Assembly (NCBI GenBank): GCA_050694215.1
Contig: JBOGXB010000082.1
Location: 1-8,336 of the forward strand
Direction of reading: 5' to 3'
DNA length: 8,336 nt
Source: JBOGXB01 sp050694215
GTDB taxonomy: Bacteria; Actinomycetota; CADDZG01; WHSQ01
The notes beneath the pieces are model-generated. The model worked only from the letters and a program-made list of their open reading frames with translations. It did no database searches and was not told where the DNA came from. Both the position numbers and the translations under genes were made by a program. Shown piece after piece: positions 1 to 6,222 of this stretch; positions within the stretch are counted from its first letter, which is position 1; every line of letters starts with the position of its first letter.

Positions 1-815
1 GCGCCGGGTAGATGTGCGGCGACGTGCCCCTCCTCCGCGGCGGCCGGCTTGCCGAACTCGAGCAGGACCTGTTCCGCCGCCAGCGGATCCTGCCCCTGTG
101 TCAGCTTGAGGTTGAGCACGGGGTCGCCAACCTTTGCCTTCAGCGCTGCCGGCGTCCCGCCCGCGACGATCTTTCCGAAGTCGATAACCGCGATGCGCCC
201 GGCGAGCTCATCTGCTTCCTCCATGTACTGCGTAGTGAGGAACACGGTCGTGCCCGATTCTCGATTCAGCTTGCGGATCTCCTCCCAGATCGCTACCCGG
301 CTGTTGGGATCGAGTCCCGTAGTTGGCTCGTCGAGGAACAGGATCTCGGGCTCATGCAACAGCGCCAGCGCGAGATCGAGGCGGCGTCTCATCCCGCCCG
401 AGTAATGGCCGACGCGTCGGTCGGCGGCTCCGGTGAGCCCGACGGTGTTGAGGAGGCGCTCGAACTTCGCCTGGGCCTCCGAGCGAGGGATGCCGTGCAG
501 TGTCCCCTGGAGCCGCAACAGCTCCCGCCCGGTCATCAGCGGGTCGATGGCCGCGTCCTGGAGGGCAACTCCGATCGAGCGGCGGACCTCGGCCGCCTCG
601 GCTACGACATCGTGACCGGCGACGAAGGCGCGTCCCGCGGTGGGTTTCAAGAGCGTGGTGAGCATCCGCACCATCGTTGATTTCCCTGCCCCGTTCGGAC
701 CGAGGAAGCCGAAGACCTCGCCGGGCTCCAGCTCGAGGTCGACGCCGTCGACGGCGACGACTTCGTCGAAGCGTCGCACCAGGCCTTCGGCGACGATCGG
801 ATTAGCGCGTTTCAT
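1..815 (-). CDS. ABC transporter ATP-binding protein, DrrA-like (3' end beyond window)
   Basis: This is the nucleotide-binding subunit of an ABC exporter of the daunorubicin-resistance (DrrA) type. It would power a separate membrane permease that is not visible here; in this family the permease gene usually lies directly downstream, which would be beyond the left edge. The sequence shows Walker A GPNGAGKST (residues 39-47), a Q-loop glutamine (about 86), the ABC signature YSGGMRRRLDLA (138-149), and Walker B plus D-loop ILFLDEPTTGLDP (158-170). The segment TTQYMEEAD (194-202) has glutamine in place of the switch histidine, which is typical of DrrA-type ATPases. The start is an ATG at 815-813 preceded by AAAGGAG four bases upstream. 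The reading frame stays open to the edge, so only about 271 residues (full ATPase core plus part of the C-terminal domain) are present. The transported substrate cannot be inferred. Confidence 0.95.
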   Translation of the reverse strand, partial: MKRANPIVAEGLVRRFDEVVAVDGVDLELEPGEVFGFLGPNGAGKSTMVRMLTTLLKPTAGRAFVAGHDVVAEAAEVRRSIGVALQDAAIDPLMTGRELLRLQGTLHGIPRSEAQAKFERLLNTVGLTGAADRRVGHYSGGMRRRLDLALALLHEPEILFLDEPTTGLDPNSRVAIWEEIRKLNRESGTTVFLTTQYMEEADELAGRIAVIDFGKIVAGGTPAALKAKVGDPVLNLKLTQGQDPLAAEQVLLEFGKPAAAEEGHVAAHLPG

Positions 816-875
816 CGGACTCCTTTGACTGGCCGCCTTGTGGTTGCCTTGTCCAACTGCCGGTTCCGGTTTCGG

Positions 876-893
876 ATTCCCACCCGAGGGAAT
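876..893. repeat. Short inverted repeat in a divergent intergenic region
   Basis: ATTCCC (876-881) and GGGAAT (888-893) form a perfect six-base inverted repeat with a six-base centre. It lies between the start of the minus-strand ABC ATPase and the small plus-strand peptide ORF, where an operator or a 5' UTR hairpin would be expected. No regulator can be named. Confidence 0.35.
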
Positions 894-929
894 ACTTCGC
901 AATGACGCGATCAAGGGGGTGCTACAGAA

Positions 930-989
930 ATGGTATGGACCATCCTCGCAATCATTGGTCTCATCGTGGTCCTGCAGTGGATCTTCTAG
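930..989 (+). CDS. Possible 19-residue hydrophobic membrane peptide
   Basis: This is a very short ORF encoding MVWTILAIIGLIVVLQWIF, then TAG. Nearly the whole peptide is one hydrophobic helix of membrane-spanning length, with tryptophans near both ends as is common at membrane interfaces. AAGGGGG (913-919) ends ten bases before the ATG and could serve as a ribosome-binding site. A hairpin that could end transcription follows at 1007-1038. The first residues resemble the start of small hydrophobic single-helix proteins annotated in many Gram-positive bacteria, but homology cannot be shown for so short a sequence. It is not overlapped by a convincing gene on either strand. Chance hydrophobicity in an intergenic stretch is the main alternative. 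Confidence 0.4.
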   Translation: MVWTILAIIGLIVVLQWIF

Positions 990-1006
990 AGACCTGAATA
1001 GACGTT

Positions 1007-1038
1007 GGCGACGGGGCTCCCAGAGGGGCCTGGTCGCC
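1007..1038 (+). terminator. Hairpin, possible transcription terminator
   Basis: GGCGAC (1007-1012) pairs with GTCGCC (1033-1038), and inside it GGCTCC pairs with GGGGCC across a four-base loop, giving a long GC-rich stem with one internal mismatch region. It lies between the small plus-strand peptide ORF and the 3' end of the convergent larE-like gene, where a terminator is expected. Only GTTCCC follows rather than a clear T-run, so it would not be a classical Rho-independent terminator. Confidence 0.35.
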
Positions 1039-1080
1039 GTTCCCGACTCCTTCCGAGTCACTCACGCCGGTCCGCAATCA

Positions 1081-1923
1081 TCAGGTAGATCTACGCGGCG
1101 CGACGCGGGGTGGTGCGAGTACCTCGTTGAGAGATCCCGACCGGAACCCGGTCAGGTCCAAGGCCACGTAGCGAAATCCAAGCTCCCGCAGCCCGGAGCA
1201 CAGCTCCTCCCTCAACGCTGCCGCCCGTTCGATCTCGTCGGATTCGACCTCGATCCGAGCCAGGTCCCCATGATCCCGCACCCTGAACAGCTCGAAGCCG
1301 TAGGAGCGCACGATCTCCTCAGCCCGGTCGATGCGGCGCAGTCCTTCTTGGGTCACACGGACACCGTAAGCGAACCGGGAGGCCAGGCAGGGTGACGCCG
1401 GTTTGTCTGCGGCGGAGATTCCCATCGCTCGCGACAGAGCCCTGACGTCCACTTTGGTGAAGCCGGCTTCGGCGAGAGGGGAGCGAACGCCGAGTTCGCC
1501 GGACGCCCGTAGCCCGGGACGGTGGTCGCCCAGGTCGTCCAGATTCGTGCCCGTAACCAGAGTGGCGCCGCGCACCTTCGCGAGGGGGCCGAGGACCTCG
1601 AACAACTCGGTCTTGCACCAGTAGCAACGATCTGAATCGTTGCGGGCGTACTCCTCGCGCTTTAGCTCGTGGGTGGAGACGACGACATGGTTAATGCACA
1701 GACGTTCTGCCAGCTCCGTAGCGGCTTGCAGCTCACGGCGCGCCAGCGAAGGCGATACCGCGGTAACGGCAAGACTGTCGTCGCCGAGCATTGCGTTTGC
1801 GACCGCCGCAAGCAAGGCCGAGTCCACGCCCCCCGAGTACGCAACGACGACTTTCTCGAGCGTCCTCAGGATCTCCTGTAGCTCCGACCGCTTGCCGGCA
1901 AGTGCCGCGTCCACAGAGCCCAT
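1081..1923 (-). CDS. larE: LarE-type ATP-dependent sulfur transferase/insertase
   Basis: A 280-residue PP-loop protein. LarE activates the pyridinium-dinucleotide precursor of the nickel-pincer nucleotide (NPN) cofactor by adenylation and transfers sulfur to it; the cofactor serves lactate racemase and related enzymes. Visible motifs are the PP-loop SGGVDS (30-35), RCYWCK (99-104), TGTNLDDLGDHRPGLRA (124-140), PCLASR (178-183) and the C-terminal VALDLTGFRSGSLNE segment typical of the family. Cysteines 100, 103 and 179 give the three-cysteine pattern of LarE proteins that bind a [4Fe-4S] cluster; single-cysteine enzymes instead sacrifice the cysteine equivalent to C179. Length is normal. The start is the ATG at 1923-1921, with no strong ribosome-binding site and no better start upstream in frame. 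No larA, larB or larC is present nearby, so the partner enzyme is unknown. Confidence 0.93.
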   Translation of the reverse strand: MGSVDAALAGKRSELQEILRTLEKVVVAYSGGVDSALLAAVANAMLGDDSLAVTAVSPSLARRELQAATELAERLCINHVVVSTHELKREEYARNDSDRCYWCKTELFEVLGPLAKVRGATLVTGTNLDDLGDHRPGLRASGELGVRSPLAEAGFTKVDVRALSRAMGISAADKPASPCLASRFAYGVRVTQEGLRRIDRAEEIVRSYGFELFRVRDHGDLARIEVESDEIERAAALREELCSGLRELGFRYVALDLTGFRSGSLNEVLAPPRVAPRRST

Positions 1924-1969
1924 CTTGCCAGGCGGCGAAGGTCGAGAGGGTCCGACGCAGAAGATTGTT

Positions 1970-1982
1970 ACCCATGATGGGT
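1970..1982. repeat. 13-base palindrome at the larE/small-ORF divergent junction
   Basis: ACCCAT-G-ATGGGT is a perfect inverted repeat with a one-base centre. It covers the tandem ATG codons of the plus-strand small ORF and lies about 47 bases upstream of the larE start. It could be an operator for the divergent pair, or a by-product of the two adjacent ATGs. Confidence 0.3.
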
Positions 1983-2198
1983 GTGATCCTGGCTGCGAAG
2001 GACGGCCCCAGCCTCAGCGAGTTCCTCAGCGATCCCTCGCTCACGGTGGCGTGCGTGCTGCTGATCGTCGTCTCCGTGGGGTGGGTCGTCGTTACGCGTC
2101 TGATCCTCCACGACCTGAACAGCGCGGCCTATCGGAGAAGAGGGACCAAACCAAGAGAGCCGAAGCCCGTCCGCGACATCTGGAGCTCTCCCCCTTAA
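1974..2198 (+). CDS. Small single-pass membrane protein of unknown function (74 aa)
   Basis: I do not recognise this protein. It begins at tandem ATG codons (1974 and 1977) and ends at TAA. Residues about 22-43 (LTVACVLLIVVSVGWVVVTRLI) form one strong membrane helix. A short N-terminal segment precedes it, and a positively charged, proline-containing tail follows (RRRGTKPREPKPVR, about 54-67), which suggests the C-terminus is cytoplasmic. The frame remains open upstream into larE, but that part is low-complexity antisense sequence, so the start was placed where the gap begins. The ribosome-binding site is weak (AGAAG about ten bases upstream). It is divergent from larE with a 50-base gap and convergent with the phosphodiesterase gene. 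A non-coding shadow cannot be excluded. Confidence 0.5.
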   Translation: MMGVILAAKDGPSLSEFLSDPSLTVACVLLIVVSVGWVVVTRLILHDLNSAAYRRRGTKPREPKPVRDIWSSPP

Positions 2199-2262
2199 CC
2201 CCCCCGTTTTGTCGTAACTGGCGCCCCTTGCACGGCCGATTTCGGGGGTACAGAACGGCGCC

Positions 2263-2281
2263 CGGCTACTCGATGTAGCCG
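2263..2281 (-). terminator. Perfect 7-bp hairpin over the phosphodiesterase stop codon
   Basis: CGGCTAC (2263-2269) and GTAGCCG (2275-2281) form a perfect seven-base stem with a five-base loop. The hairpin includes the TAG stop codon of the minus-strand phosphodiesterase, the last gene of its operon. No T-run follows on that strand, so a role in termination or mRNA end protection is only possible. The remaining gap 2199-2262, between two convergent genes, shows nothing else I can support. Confidence 0.3.
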
Positions 2282-3855
2282 AGGTCCTTGAGGTGAGCCG
2301 CCACCGCAGCAGCCTCCTCGTCCGAGTACTGCCCCGCCTCGTCGCGGCCCCCGGGCCCACCCGACGTCCTCACCGGATGGTCCCGCAGCCATCTCGGCTC
2401 GATCACGCCCGTCGCGACTCGCCCGTCGAGCCCCTCGGGGACCGCTTGCTCGAGTAACGCCAGGGCGGTCGGACAGACGTCGTAGAGGCTGAGCTCATCG
2501 GCGGCTCCCGTCGCGATCCGTGGGCCCGCGGCGACAAGGATGCCGAGCGGCCGGTGATCCGCCGACCACGGCTCCTGAACACCGGCCAGAGGAGAGGGAG
2601 GGATGACCACGTCCACTGTCGGCTCCCGTCCGGGGGCGACCCTGTAACCGGCGGACCACGAGTCGAGCATGAGGTCGGGAGCCATGCCGGAGGCGGGGCC
2701 CCTGTAGATGTCGTCCCGACGGTGTGCCGCGGAGAAGACACGCCGCCCGCGCCGGGGATCGGTTAACTCGAGCAGCGCCTCGCTGAGCTCCGCGAGCGCT
2801 TCTCCTGCCTCCGACCGCCTCACGGTCGGTTCGGGCTCGCGCCCCTCGAGGTTCAGCCACAGATCACCCTGGAAGCCGACAAAGGCCCTCGTCGCGGCCC
2901 AGTCGAACGGCGCCAGCTGGCCGGCCAGGGTCGCCGCCATGGTTCGGCGAGCGAGGCCGGGCGCGGTTTGCCTTGCGAACCGGCGTACCCGCGGTGGGAG
3001 CATCCACGCGACGCTCGTGAGGCTCCTGTGGCGTTTCTTCTCGTACGAAGCGAACCCGTTGCGAGTGAGCCACGCGCCCATGTTGACGTCTCCGTGAAGG
3101 GTTCCCGCGCCGTGGTCGCTCATCACGAGGACATCCGCATCCGGGAACGCCTCGACGACGGAACCGGTCGCCGCATCCATAGCTTCGTAGACGCGCTCGA
3201 CCGCCCCCCTGAGTTGATGAACGCGGTCGCGGAACTGCCAGAAGAAGTGCTGGGCTCGATCTATATGCGGCCACACCGCAAGGGCGCAGTCGGCGCCGGT
3301 CTCCATCACCATGCGCGGCAAGGCCTCGGCCTGAGCCTCCAAGCCGCGGATCAGGTCCTCGAGGAAGGACTCGAGCGTTCCGTGCGGCGCTCGGTCGAGG
3401 AGGTCCTCGAGTGGCCACCGCCGGGCGATGTCATCCTGGACCTCGTCCGGAGCGCAGAAACGGGAGCCGGGCGGCGCTCCGTACCCGGAGACCATCACTC
3501 CGTCAATCGGCGACGGGGGGAAGGCCATGGGCACGTTCCAGACCAGGTACCTGACGCCGTCGGTCAACTCCCAGAGAGCAGGCATCTTGCGGTCGCGCGA
3601 CGAGTAGTACCGGCATGCGTACCTTCCGGGAGCGCGGTACCAGGAGCCGAAGATGCCGTGGGCTCCTGGGTTGCACCCGGTGAAGGCCGAGGTCCACGCG
3701 CAGTCTGTCATGGGGGGCCAGGTGGATCGGAGGGGGGCTCTGAAGCCGTCCTTCATCAGACGTGAGATCACAGGCAGACGGCCGGCCTCGATCAGCGGAT
3801 CTATGACGTCGAACGTCGCCGAGTCCCACCCGAGGACGATGACCCGCGGCGCCAA
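2266..3855 (-). CDS. AlkP-superfamily type I phosphodiesterase / phosphohydrolase
   Basis: A 529-residue metal-dependent hydrolase of the alkaline phosphatase superfamily (type I phosphodiesterase/nucleotide pyrophosphatase branch, like the proteins annotated as AlkP-superfamily phosphohydrolase/phosphomutase). Candidate metal ligands are D11 (GWDSATFD), D199 and H203 (HIDRAQH), D247 and H248 (MSDHGAG) and H434 (ADHRP). Alignment by eye with NPP enzymes places the catalytic nucleophile at T50 in MTDCAWTS; the residues after it are usually two prolines but here are Asp-Cys. The C-terminal end, from YSDEEAAAV to DLGYIE, is typical of the branch. There is no signal peptide or membrane helix. The start is taken as TTG (3855-3853), two bases after the TAA of the preceding gene, which suggests translational coupling. 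The frame is open further upstream to an ATG at 4050, but that part is an out-of-frame reading of the threonine tract (His/Asp/Asn-rich). The substrate is unknown. Confidence 0.92.
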   Translation of the reverse strand: MAPRVIVLGWDSATFDVIDPLIEAGRLPVISRLMKDGFRAPLRSTWPPMTDCAWTSAFTGCNPGAHGIFGSWYRAPGRYACRYYSSRDRKMPALWELTDGVRYLVWNVPMAFPPSPIDGVMVSGYGAPPGSRFCAPDEVQDDIARRWPLEDLLDRAPHGTLESFLEDLIRGLEAQAEALPRMVMETGADCALAVWPHIDRAQHFFWQFRDRVHQLRGAVERVYEAMDAATGSVVEAFPDADVLVMSDHGAGTLHGDVNMGAWLTRNGFASYEKKRHRSLTSVAWMLPPRVRRFARQTAPGLARRTMAATLAGQLAPFDWAATRAFVGFQGDLWLNLEGREPEPTVRRSEAGEALAELSEALLELTDPRRGRRVFSAAHRRDDIYRGPASGMAPDLMLDSWSAGYRVAPGREPTVDVVIPPSPLAGVQEPWSADHRPLGILVAAGPRIATGAADELSLYDVCPTALALLEQAVPEGLDGRVATGVIEPRWLRDHPVRTSGGPGGRDEAGQYSDEEAAAVAAHLKDLGYIE

Positions 3856-3857
3856 CG

Positions 3858-4481
3858 TTATGGAGCGGAGGTGGTCGTTGGGGGAGTCGTCGTGGTGGTG
3901 GTTGTCGTGGTGGTGGTGGTTGTCGTGGTGGTGGTGGTCGTTGTGGTCGTCGCGAAGGGGTTGCGCTCCCGGATAGCTCTCTGGTTTGGAACGAAGTCGA
4001 AGCAGGTCCTGCGGCACCGACTCCCGACGAACAGGGTCTGGACCTTCCATCGATAGCTCCGCCGGTTCATGGGCATGCGGAGTCTGCTCAACCGTATGCG
4101 AACGCTAAAGCTGTTGCGAGATCCTTTCCATGCCCTGACGGAGAAGAGTCGCCGGTCGCTTCTCCCTTGGTGGTCTCTAAACATCTCGCCGACGAGTCCA
4201 GATCCCTTCGAACGCACCAGCGCGTAGTAGTCGAAACGACTAGATCCGAAGGTGTCGAGCCACACGAGGCCGAAACCACTGTCCCAAATCTGCTTCGCCG
4301 TCCACCCGCCCCATGTGAAGACCTTGAAGCGGGGCTGTCGCACAAAGGCGACGTCGACTCTTCTCACATCGAGAAGCCCTCCCGTGTCGTTCGGGTCACG
4401 CGGATCGACGTGGCGGGCCTGCACAAGGACGGGGATCAGCATCGACAAGATGACGATCGCAAGGATGGTACGCGCCCTCAT
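3858..4481 (-). CDS. Secreted protein with C-terminal polythreonine tail, function unknown
   Basis: A 207-residue protein. Residues 1-22 are a signal peptide: positively charged MRAR, a hydrophobic core from about residue 6 to 20, and probable cleavage after VQA. The mature part begins with DPRDPNDTGGLLDVRRVDVAF, is rich in aromatic residues and alternating hydrophobic/charged stretches suggesting a beta-rich fold, and carries a cysteine pair (C156 and C160, CRRTC) that could form a disulfide. Residues 178-199 are 22 consecutive threonines, followed by PPTTTSAP and TAA. Such Thr/Pro tracts in actinobacteria are often linkers or O-glycosylated cell-wall segments; here the tract is at the extreme C-terminus with nothing after it. 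The ATG at 4481 overlaps the TGA of the MauE-like gene (ATGA), which is a better start than an ATG 48 bases upstream inside that gene. Confidence 0.85.
   Translation of the reverse strand: MRARTILAIVILSMLIPVLVQARHVDPRDPNDTGGLLDVRRVDVAFVRQPRFKVFTWGGWTAKQIWDSGFGLVWLDTFGSSRFDYYALVRSKGSGLVGEMFRDHQGRSDRRLFSVRAWKGSRNSFSVRIRLSRLRMPMNRRSYRWKVQTLFVGSRCRRTCFDFVPNQRAIRERNPFATTTTTTTTTTTTTTTTTTTTTTPPTTTSAP
3885..3950 (-). repeat. Threonine-codon microsatellite (22 ACN codons)
   Basis: The coding strand carries 22 successive ACN triplets, mostly ACC, interrupted regularly by ACG-ACA. This gives a repeating 18-base unit (four ACC, then ACG ACA) present about twice with partial copies on both sides. Triplet slippage would change the length of the tail without changing frame. 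Confidence 0.95.
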
Positions 4482-5014
4482 CGCGTAACCTTGCGCCGCA
4501 GCGAGTGGCTCGTCTGCGCCACCATCCACGTGATGAGAGCCACGCCGGCCAATACGAGTGCGGCGGGTAGCCAGTCACCGGGGCGGGGAGTCCGAAGACC
4601 GTCGAAGACACTCACTCCGCTACCTCCCATCAAGACAACGGCCGCCGGCACTGCGATGAGCAGGTTGCGGGCCAGCATGACCCGATAGTCGCGAGTAGTG
4701 GCTCTGCCGAAACACCCACAGGGGATGCGATCGCCTTCCATCGAACGTCTCCGCAAGATCGCGAGGGAGAAGACGGAGACCGCCACGAGGGCCAGGGCTC
4801 CGGCAGGAGGAAGCTCATCGATGAGCACGAGGCCGACAATCGCACCCTCGAGCACGGGGACGCCGGCGACGCCGAGATAGCGCACCGGACGAGGCAGGGC
4901 ATATCCCTCCAGCGAGGACCACCACGCCCTGAGCCGAATGATTTTGGCCACGGCCGCCCAGGTGAAGAGCAAGGCGAGCAAAACGGCGGCCCCGCGAACG
5001 ACGACGTCGAGCAT
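4478..5014 (-). CDS. MauE/DoxX-family redox-associated membrane protein
   Basis: A 178-residue integral membrane protein. In the methylamine-utilisation system MauE works with MauD to form the many disulfides of the exported small subunit MauA. Hydrophobic helices are seen at about 8-27, 46-65, 70-88, 112-130 and 148-166. The diagnostic motif CGCFG (99-103) lies after the third helix in the segment EGDRIPCGCFG, as in MauE-like proteins; its two cysteines are the likely redox pair. The start at 5014 has AGGA about six bases upstream. The gene is divergent from the mauD-like gene with a 63-base gap, and its 3' end overlaps the next gene by four bases (ATGA). The DoxX-like relatives are the main alternative name. 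Confidence 0.88.
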   Translation of the reverse strand: MLDVVVRGAAVLLALLFTWAAVAKIIRLRAWWSSLEGYALPRPVRYLGVAGVPVLEGAIVGLVLIDELPPAGALALVAVSVFSLAILRRRSMEGDRIPCGCFGRATTRDYRVMLARNLLIAVPAAVVLMGGSGVSVFDGLRTPRPGDWLPAALVLAGVALITWMVAQTSHSLRRKVTR

Positions 5015-5042
5015 CGCCGCATCCTACGAGCGCAACGGTACG

Positions 5043-5069
5043 GGAGATAGCCCATTGCAGGAGATAGCC
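5043..5069. repeat. Direct repeat GGAGATAGCC x2 in the mauE/mauD divergent gap
   Basis: GGAGATAGCC occurs at 5043-5052 and 5060-5069, 17 bases apart. On the minus strand it reads GGCTATCTCC, whose TATCTC resembles a -10 hexamer; the groEL promoter below has GGCTATCTTT. The second copy overlaps the AGGAG ribosome-binding site (5059-5063) of the mauD-like gene. It may be a promoter element or operator shared by the divergent genes. Confidence 0.5.
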
Positions 5070-5077
5070 TGTCCGCC

Positions 5078-5659
5078 GTGCAAGGTTGGTGGGCGGCCTC
5101 TTACATAGTCCTCTGGCTACTCGTTCTGGTGCTTTGCATCGTCGTCGTCGCGCTTGCGCGCCAGATAGGCACCCTGTATTTGAGGCTCGGCCCCCGGGGC
5201 GCACTCGAGATGGACGACGAGGGCCCGCCGTTGGGAGAAGCGCCGCAATCCGTCGAGGCTTCGGACGCCGACGGGCGGGTGGTCCACGTAGGGGGACCGG
5301 GCGATCCACAGCTCCTGATGTTCATCTCTCCGGGCTGTCATGTCTGCGACCAGGTGCTCCCCTCTCTGCCCGTAGTGGCGCACGCCGCGCGCCTCTCGCC
5401 GATCGTCGTTACAGACGTGGATGCCGAGGAAACGGCTCTGGTCTTCGCGACGAAGGCAGTTTCGGCCCCCGTCGTCCCAGGAATCGAGATTGCGCGGCGC
5501 TACGAGGTACCCGGAACCCCTTACGTGGTCGTCCTCGACGAGTCGGGGGTCGTGAGGGCGAAGGGAACTGTGAACAACCTCGAGCAGATGGAGGGCCTGA
5601 TCGCTACGGCACGCCGGCGGACGTCGGGAGCAGACGAGCATCAGAGACGCGCGAGCTGA
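5078..5659 (+). CDS. MauD-like membrane-anchored thiol-disulfide oxidoreductase
   Basis: A 193-residue protein. One N-terminal membrane helix (about 8-27) is followed by ALARQIGTLYLRLGPRGAL (25-43), which closely follows the usual MauD sequence after the anchor. A thioredoxin-fold domain faces the extracytoplasmic side, with the redox motif CHVC (C87, C90, in SPGCHVC) and a cis-proline loop VPGTPY (P148). MauD proteins help form the correct disulfides of MauA. The start is GTG at 5078, chosen because it places the helix at the N-terminus; AGGAG is 14 bases upstream, a rather long spacing. The TGA stop overlaps the ATG of the next gene by one base (TGATG), indicating an operon with the cysteine-rich substrate candidate. 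Confidence 0.9.
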   Translation: MQGWWAASYIVLWLLVLVLCIVVVALARQIGTLYLRLGPRGALEMDDEGPPLGEAPQSVEASDADGRVVHVGGPGDPQLLMFISPGCHVCDQVLPSLPVVAHAARLSPIVVTDVDAEETALVFATKAVSAPVVPGIEIARRYEVPGTPYVVVLDESGVVRAKGTVNNLEQMEGLIATARRRTSGADEHQRRAS

Positions 5660-6189
5660 TGATCGAAAGGGTCGTGGAGACCGCGTCGGTCGGCCTGGCG
5701 GAGCACACCACGCGCAGGTCCTTCTTGGGCCGGCTCGGAGCGGGCTTCGTCGCATTCGTGGGCGGGCCGCTGGTCGCCGTCGCCTTGAGCCCAGATCGGG
5801 CCGAGGCCCGTCACATCTGTGGGCACACATTCACGACGGGCTCGTGCCCCCATCCGTTCGCCCCCCGCTCTCGAGTCGATCGCTATGGCTATCCCGTGCA
5901 TCCCCGCTACGGCTATCCGGTGGACGACAGGGGGAACATCTACAGGTCTCGCAACCAGGTACGGCGCAAGATGTGCGAACAGGTCGTGCCGGACAGGTAT
6001 CGGTACACGGGCAGGCCCAGATACGGAGGTGGCTGGAGCCGGTGCTGCAACGGTCGCATACGCCGCATTGTGGATTGCTGCAGCTACTCCCGCACCCGCA
6101 TCAATGGTGACGCAAGCGTGACCGGCTATTGCTTCAACGGGCGGCGCGTCTTCTGCATTGGGTACCGCGACACCAACGTCCGCTGCTGA
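5659..6189 (+). CDS. Tat-exported ten-cysteine protein, MauA-like organisation without TTQ tryptophans
   Basis: A 176-residue protein. Its N-terminus has the layout of methylamine dehydrogenase light chains: a short charged helix, a twin-arginine signal TRRSFLGRLG (18-27), a hydrophobic stretch (about 29-44) and probable cleavage after AEA (48-50). The mature part has ten cysteines (54, 63, 106, 129, 130, 140, 141, 158, 166, 176), including two CC pairs, enough for five disulfides. A Tyr/Arg/Pro-rich central part repeats RYGYPV (75-80 and 83-88). Real MauA has two tryptophans that are cross-linked into tryptophan tryptophylquinone; here the mature part has only W126, so TTQ cannot form. Placement after mauD and opposite mauE suggests it is the substrate of that disulfide machinery. 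Homology to MauA is by architecture and context only. It could instead be a structural or metal-binding exported protein. Confidence 0.8.
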   Translation: MIERVVETASVGLAEHTTRRSFLGRLGAGFVAFVGGPLVAVALSPDRAEARHICGHTFTTGSCPHPFAPRSRVDRYGYPVHPRYGYPVDDRGNIYRSRNQVRRKMCEQVVPDRYRYTGRPRYGGGWSRCCNGRIRRIVDCCSYSRTRINGDASVTGYCFNGRRVFCIGYRDTNVRC

Positions 6190-6222
6190 CCTCGAGTTTC
6201 GTGAACGCGCACGGGTGACTAA

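Noticed and set aside
838..1395. 185-codon plus-strand ORF across the gap and the larE 3' end
   Set aside because: It is largely antisense to larE, rich in Arg, Pro and Gly, and has no family resemblance.
1791..1973. N-terminal extension of the 74-residue protein into larE
   Set aside because: The extension is Arg/Pro/Ser-rich antisense sequence of larE with no recognisable motif; the membrane protein is complete from 1974.
3856..4050. N-terminal extension of the phosphodiesterase from an ATG at 4050 (His/Asp/Asn-rich)
   Set aside because: It is an out-of-frame reading of the threonine tract inside the preceding gene, and the conserved enzyme begins right after the TTG at 3855.
3871..4056. 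Plus-strand ORF encoding a long valine run
   Set aside because: It is the reverse-strand reading of the threonine-codon tract; the minus-strand protein with signal peptide and coupled operon structure explains the sequence.
5086..5658. N-terminal 191 codons of the long plus-strand ORF that contains the MauA-like protein
   Set aside because: It is the +1 shadow of the MauD-like gene; the Tat signal begins at the ATG at 5659.
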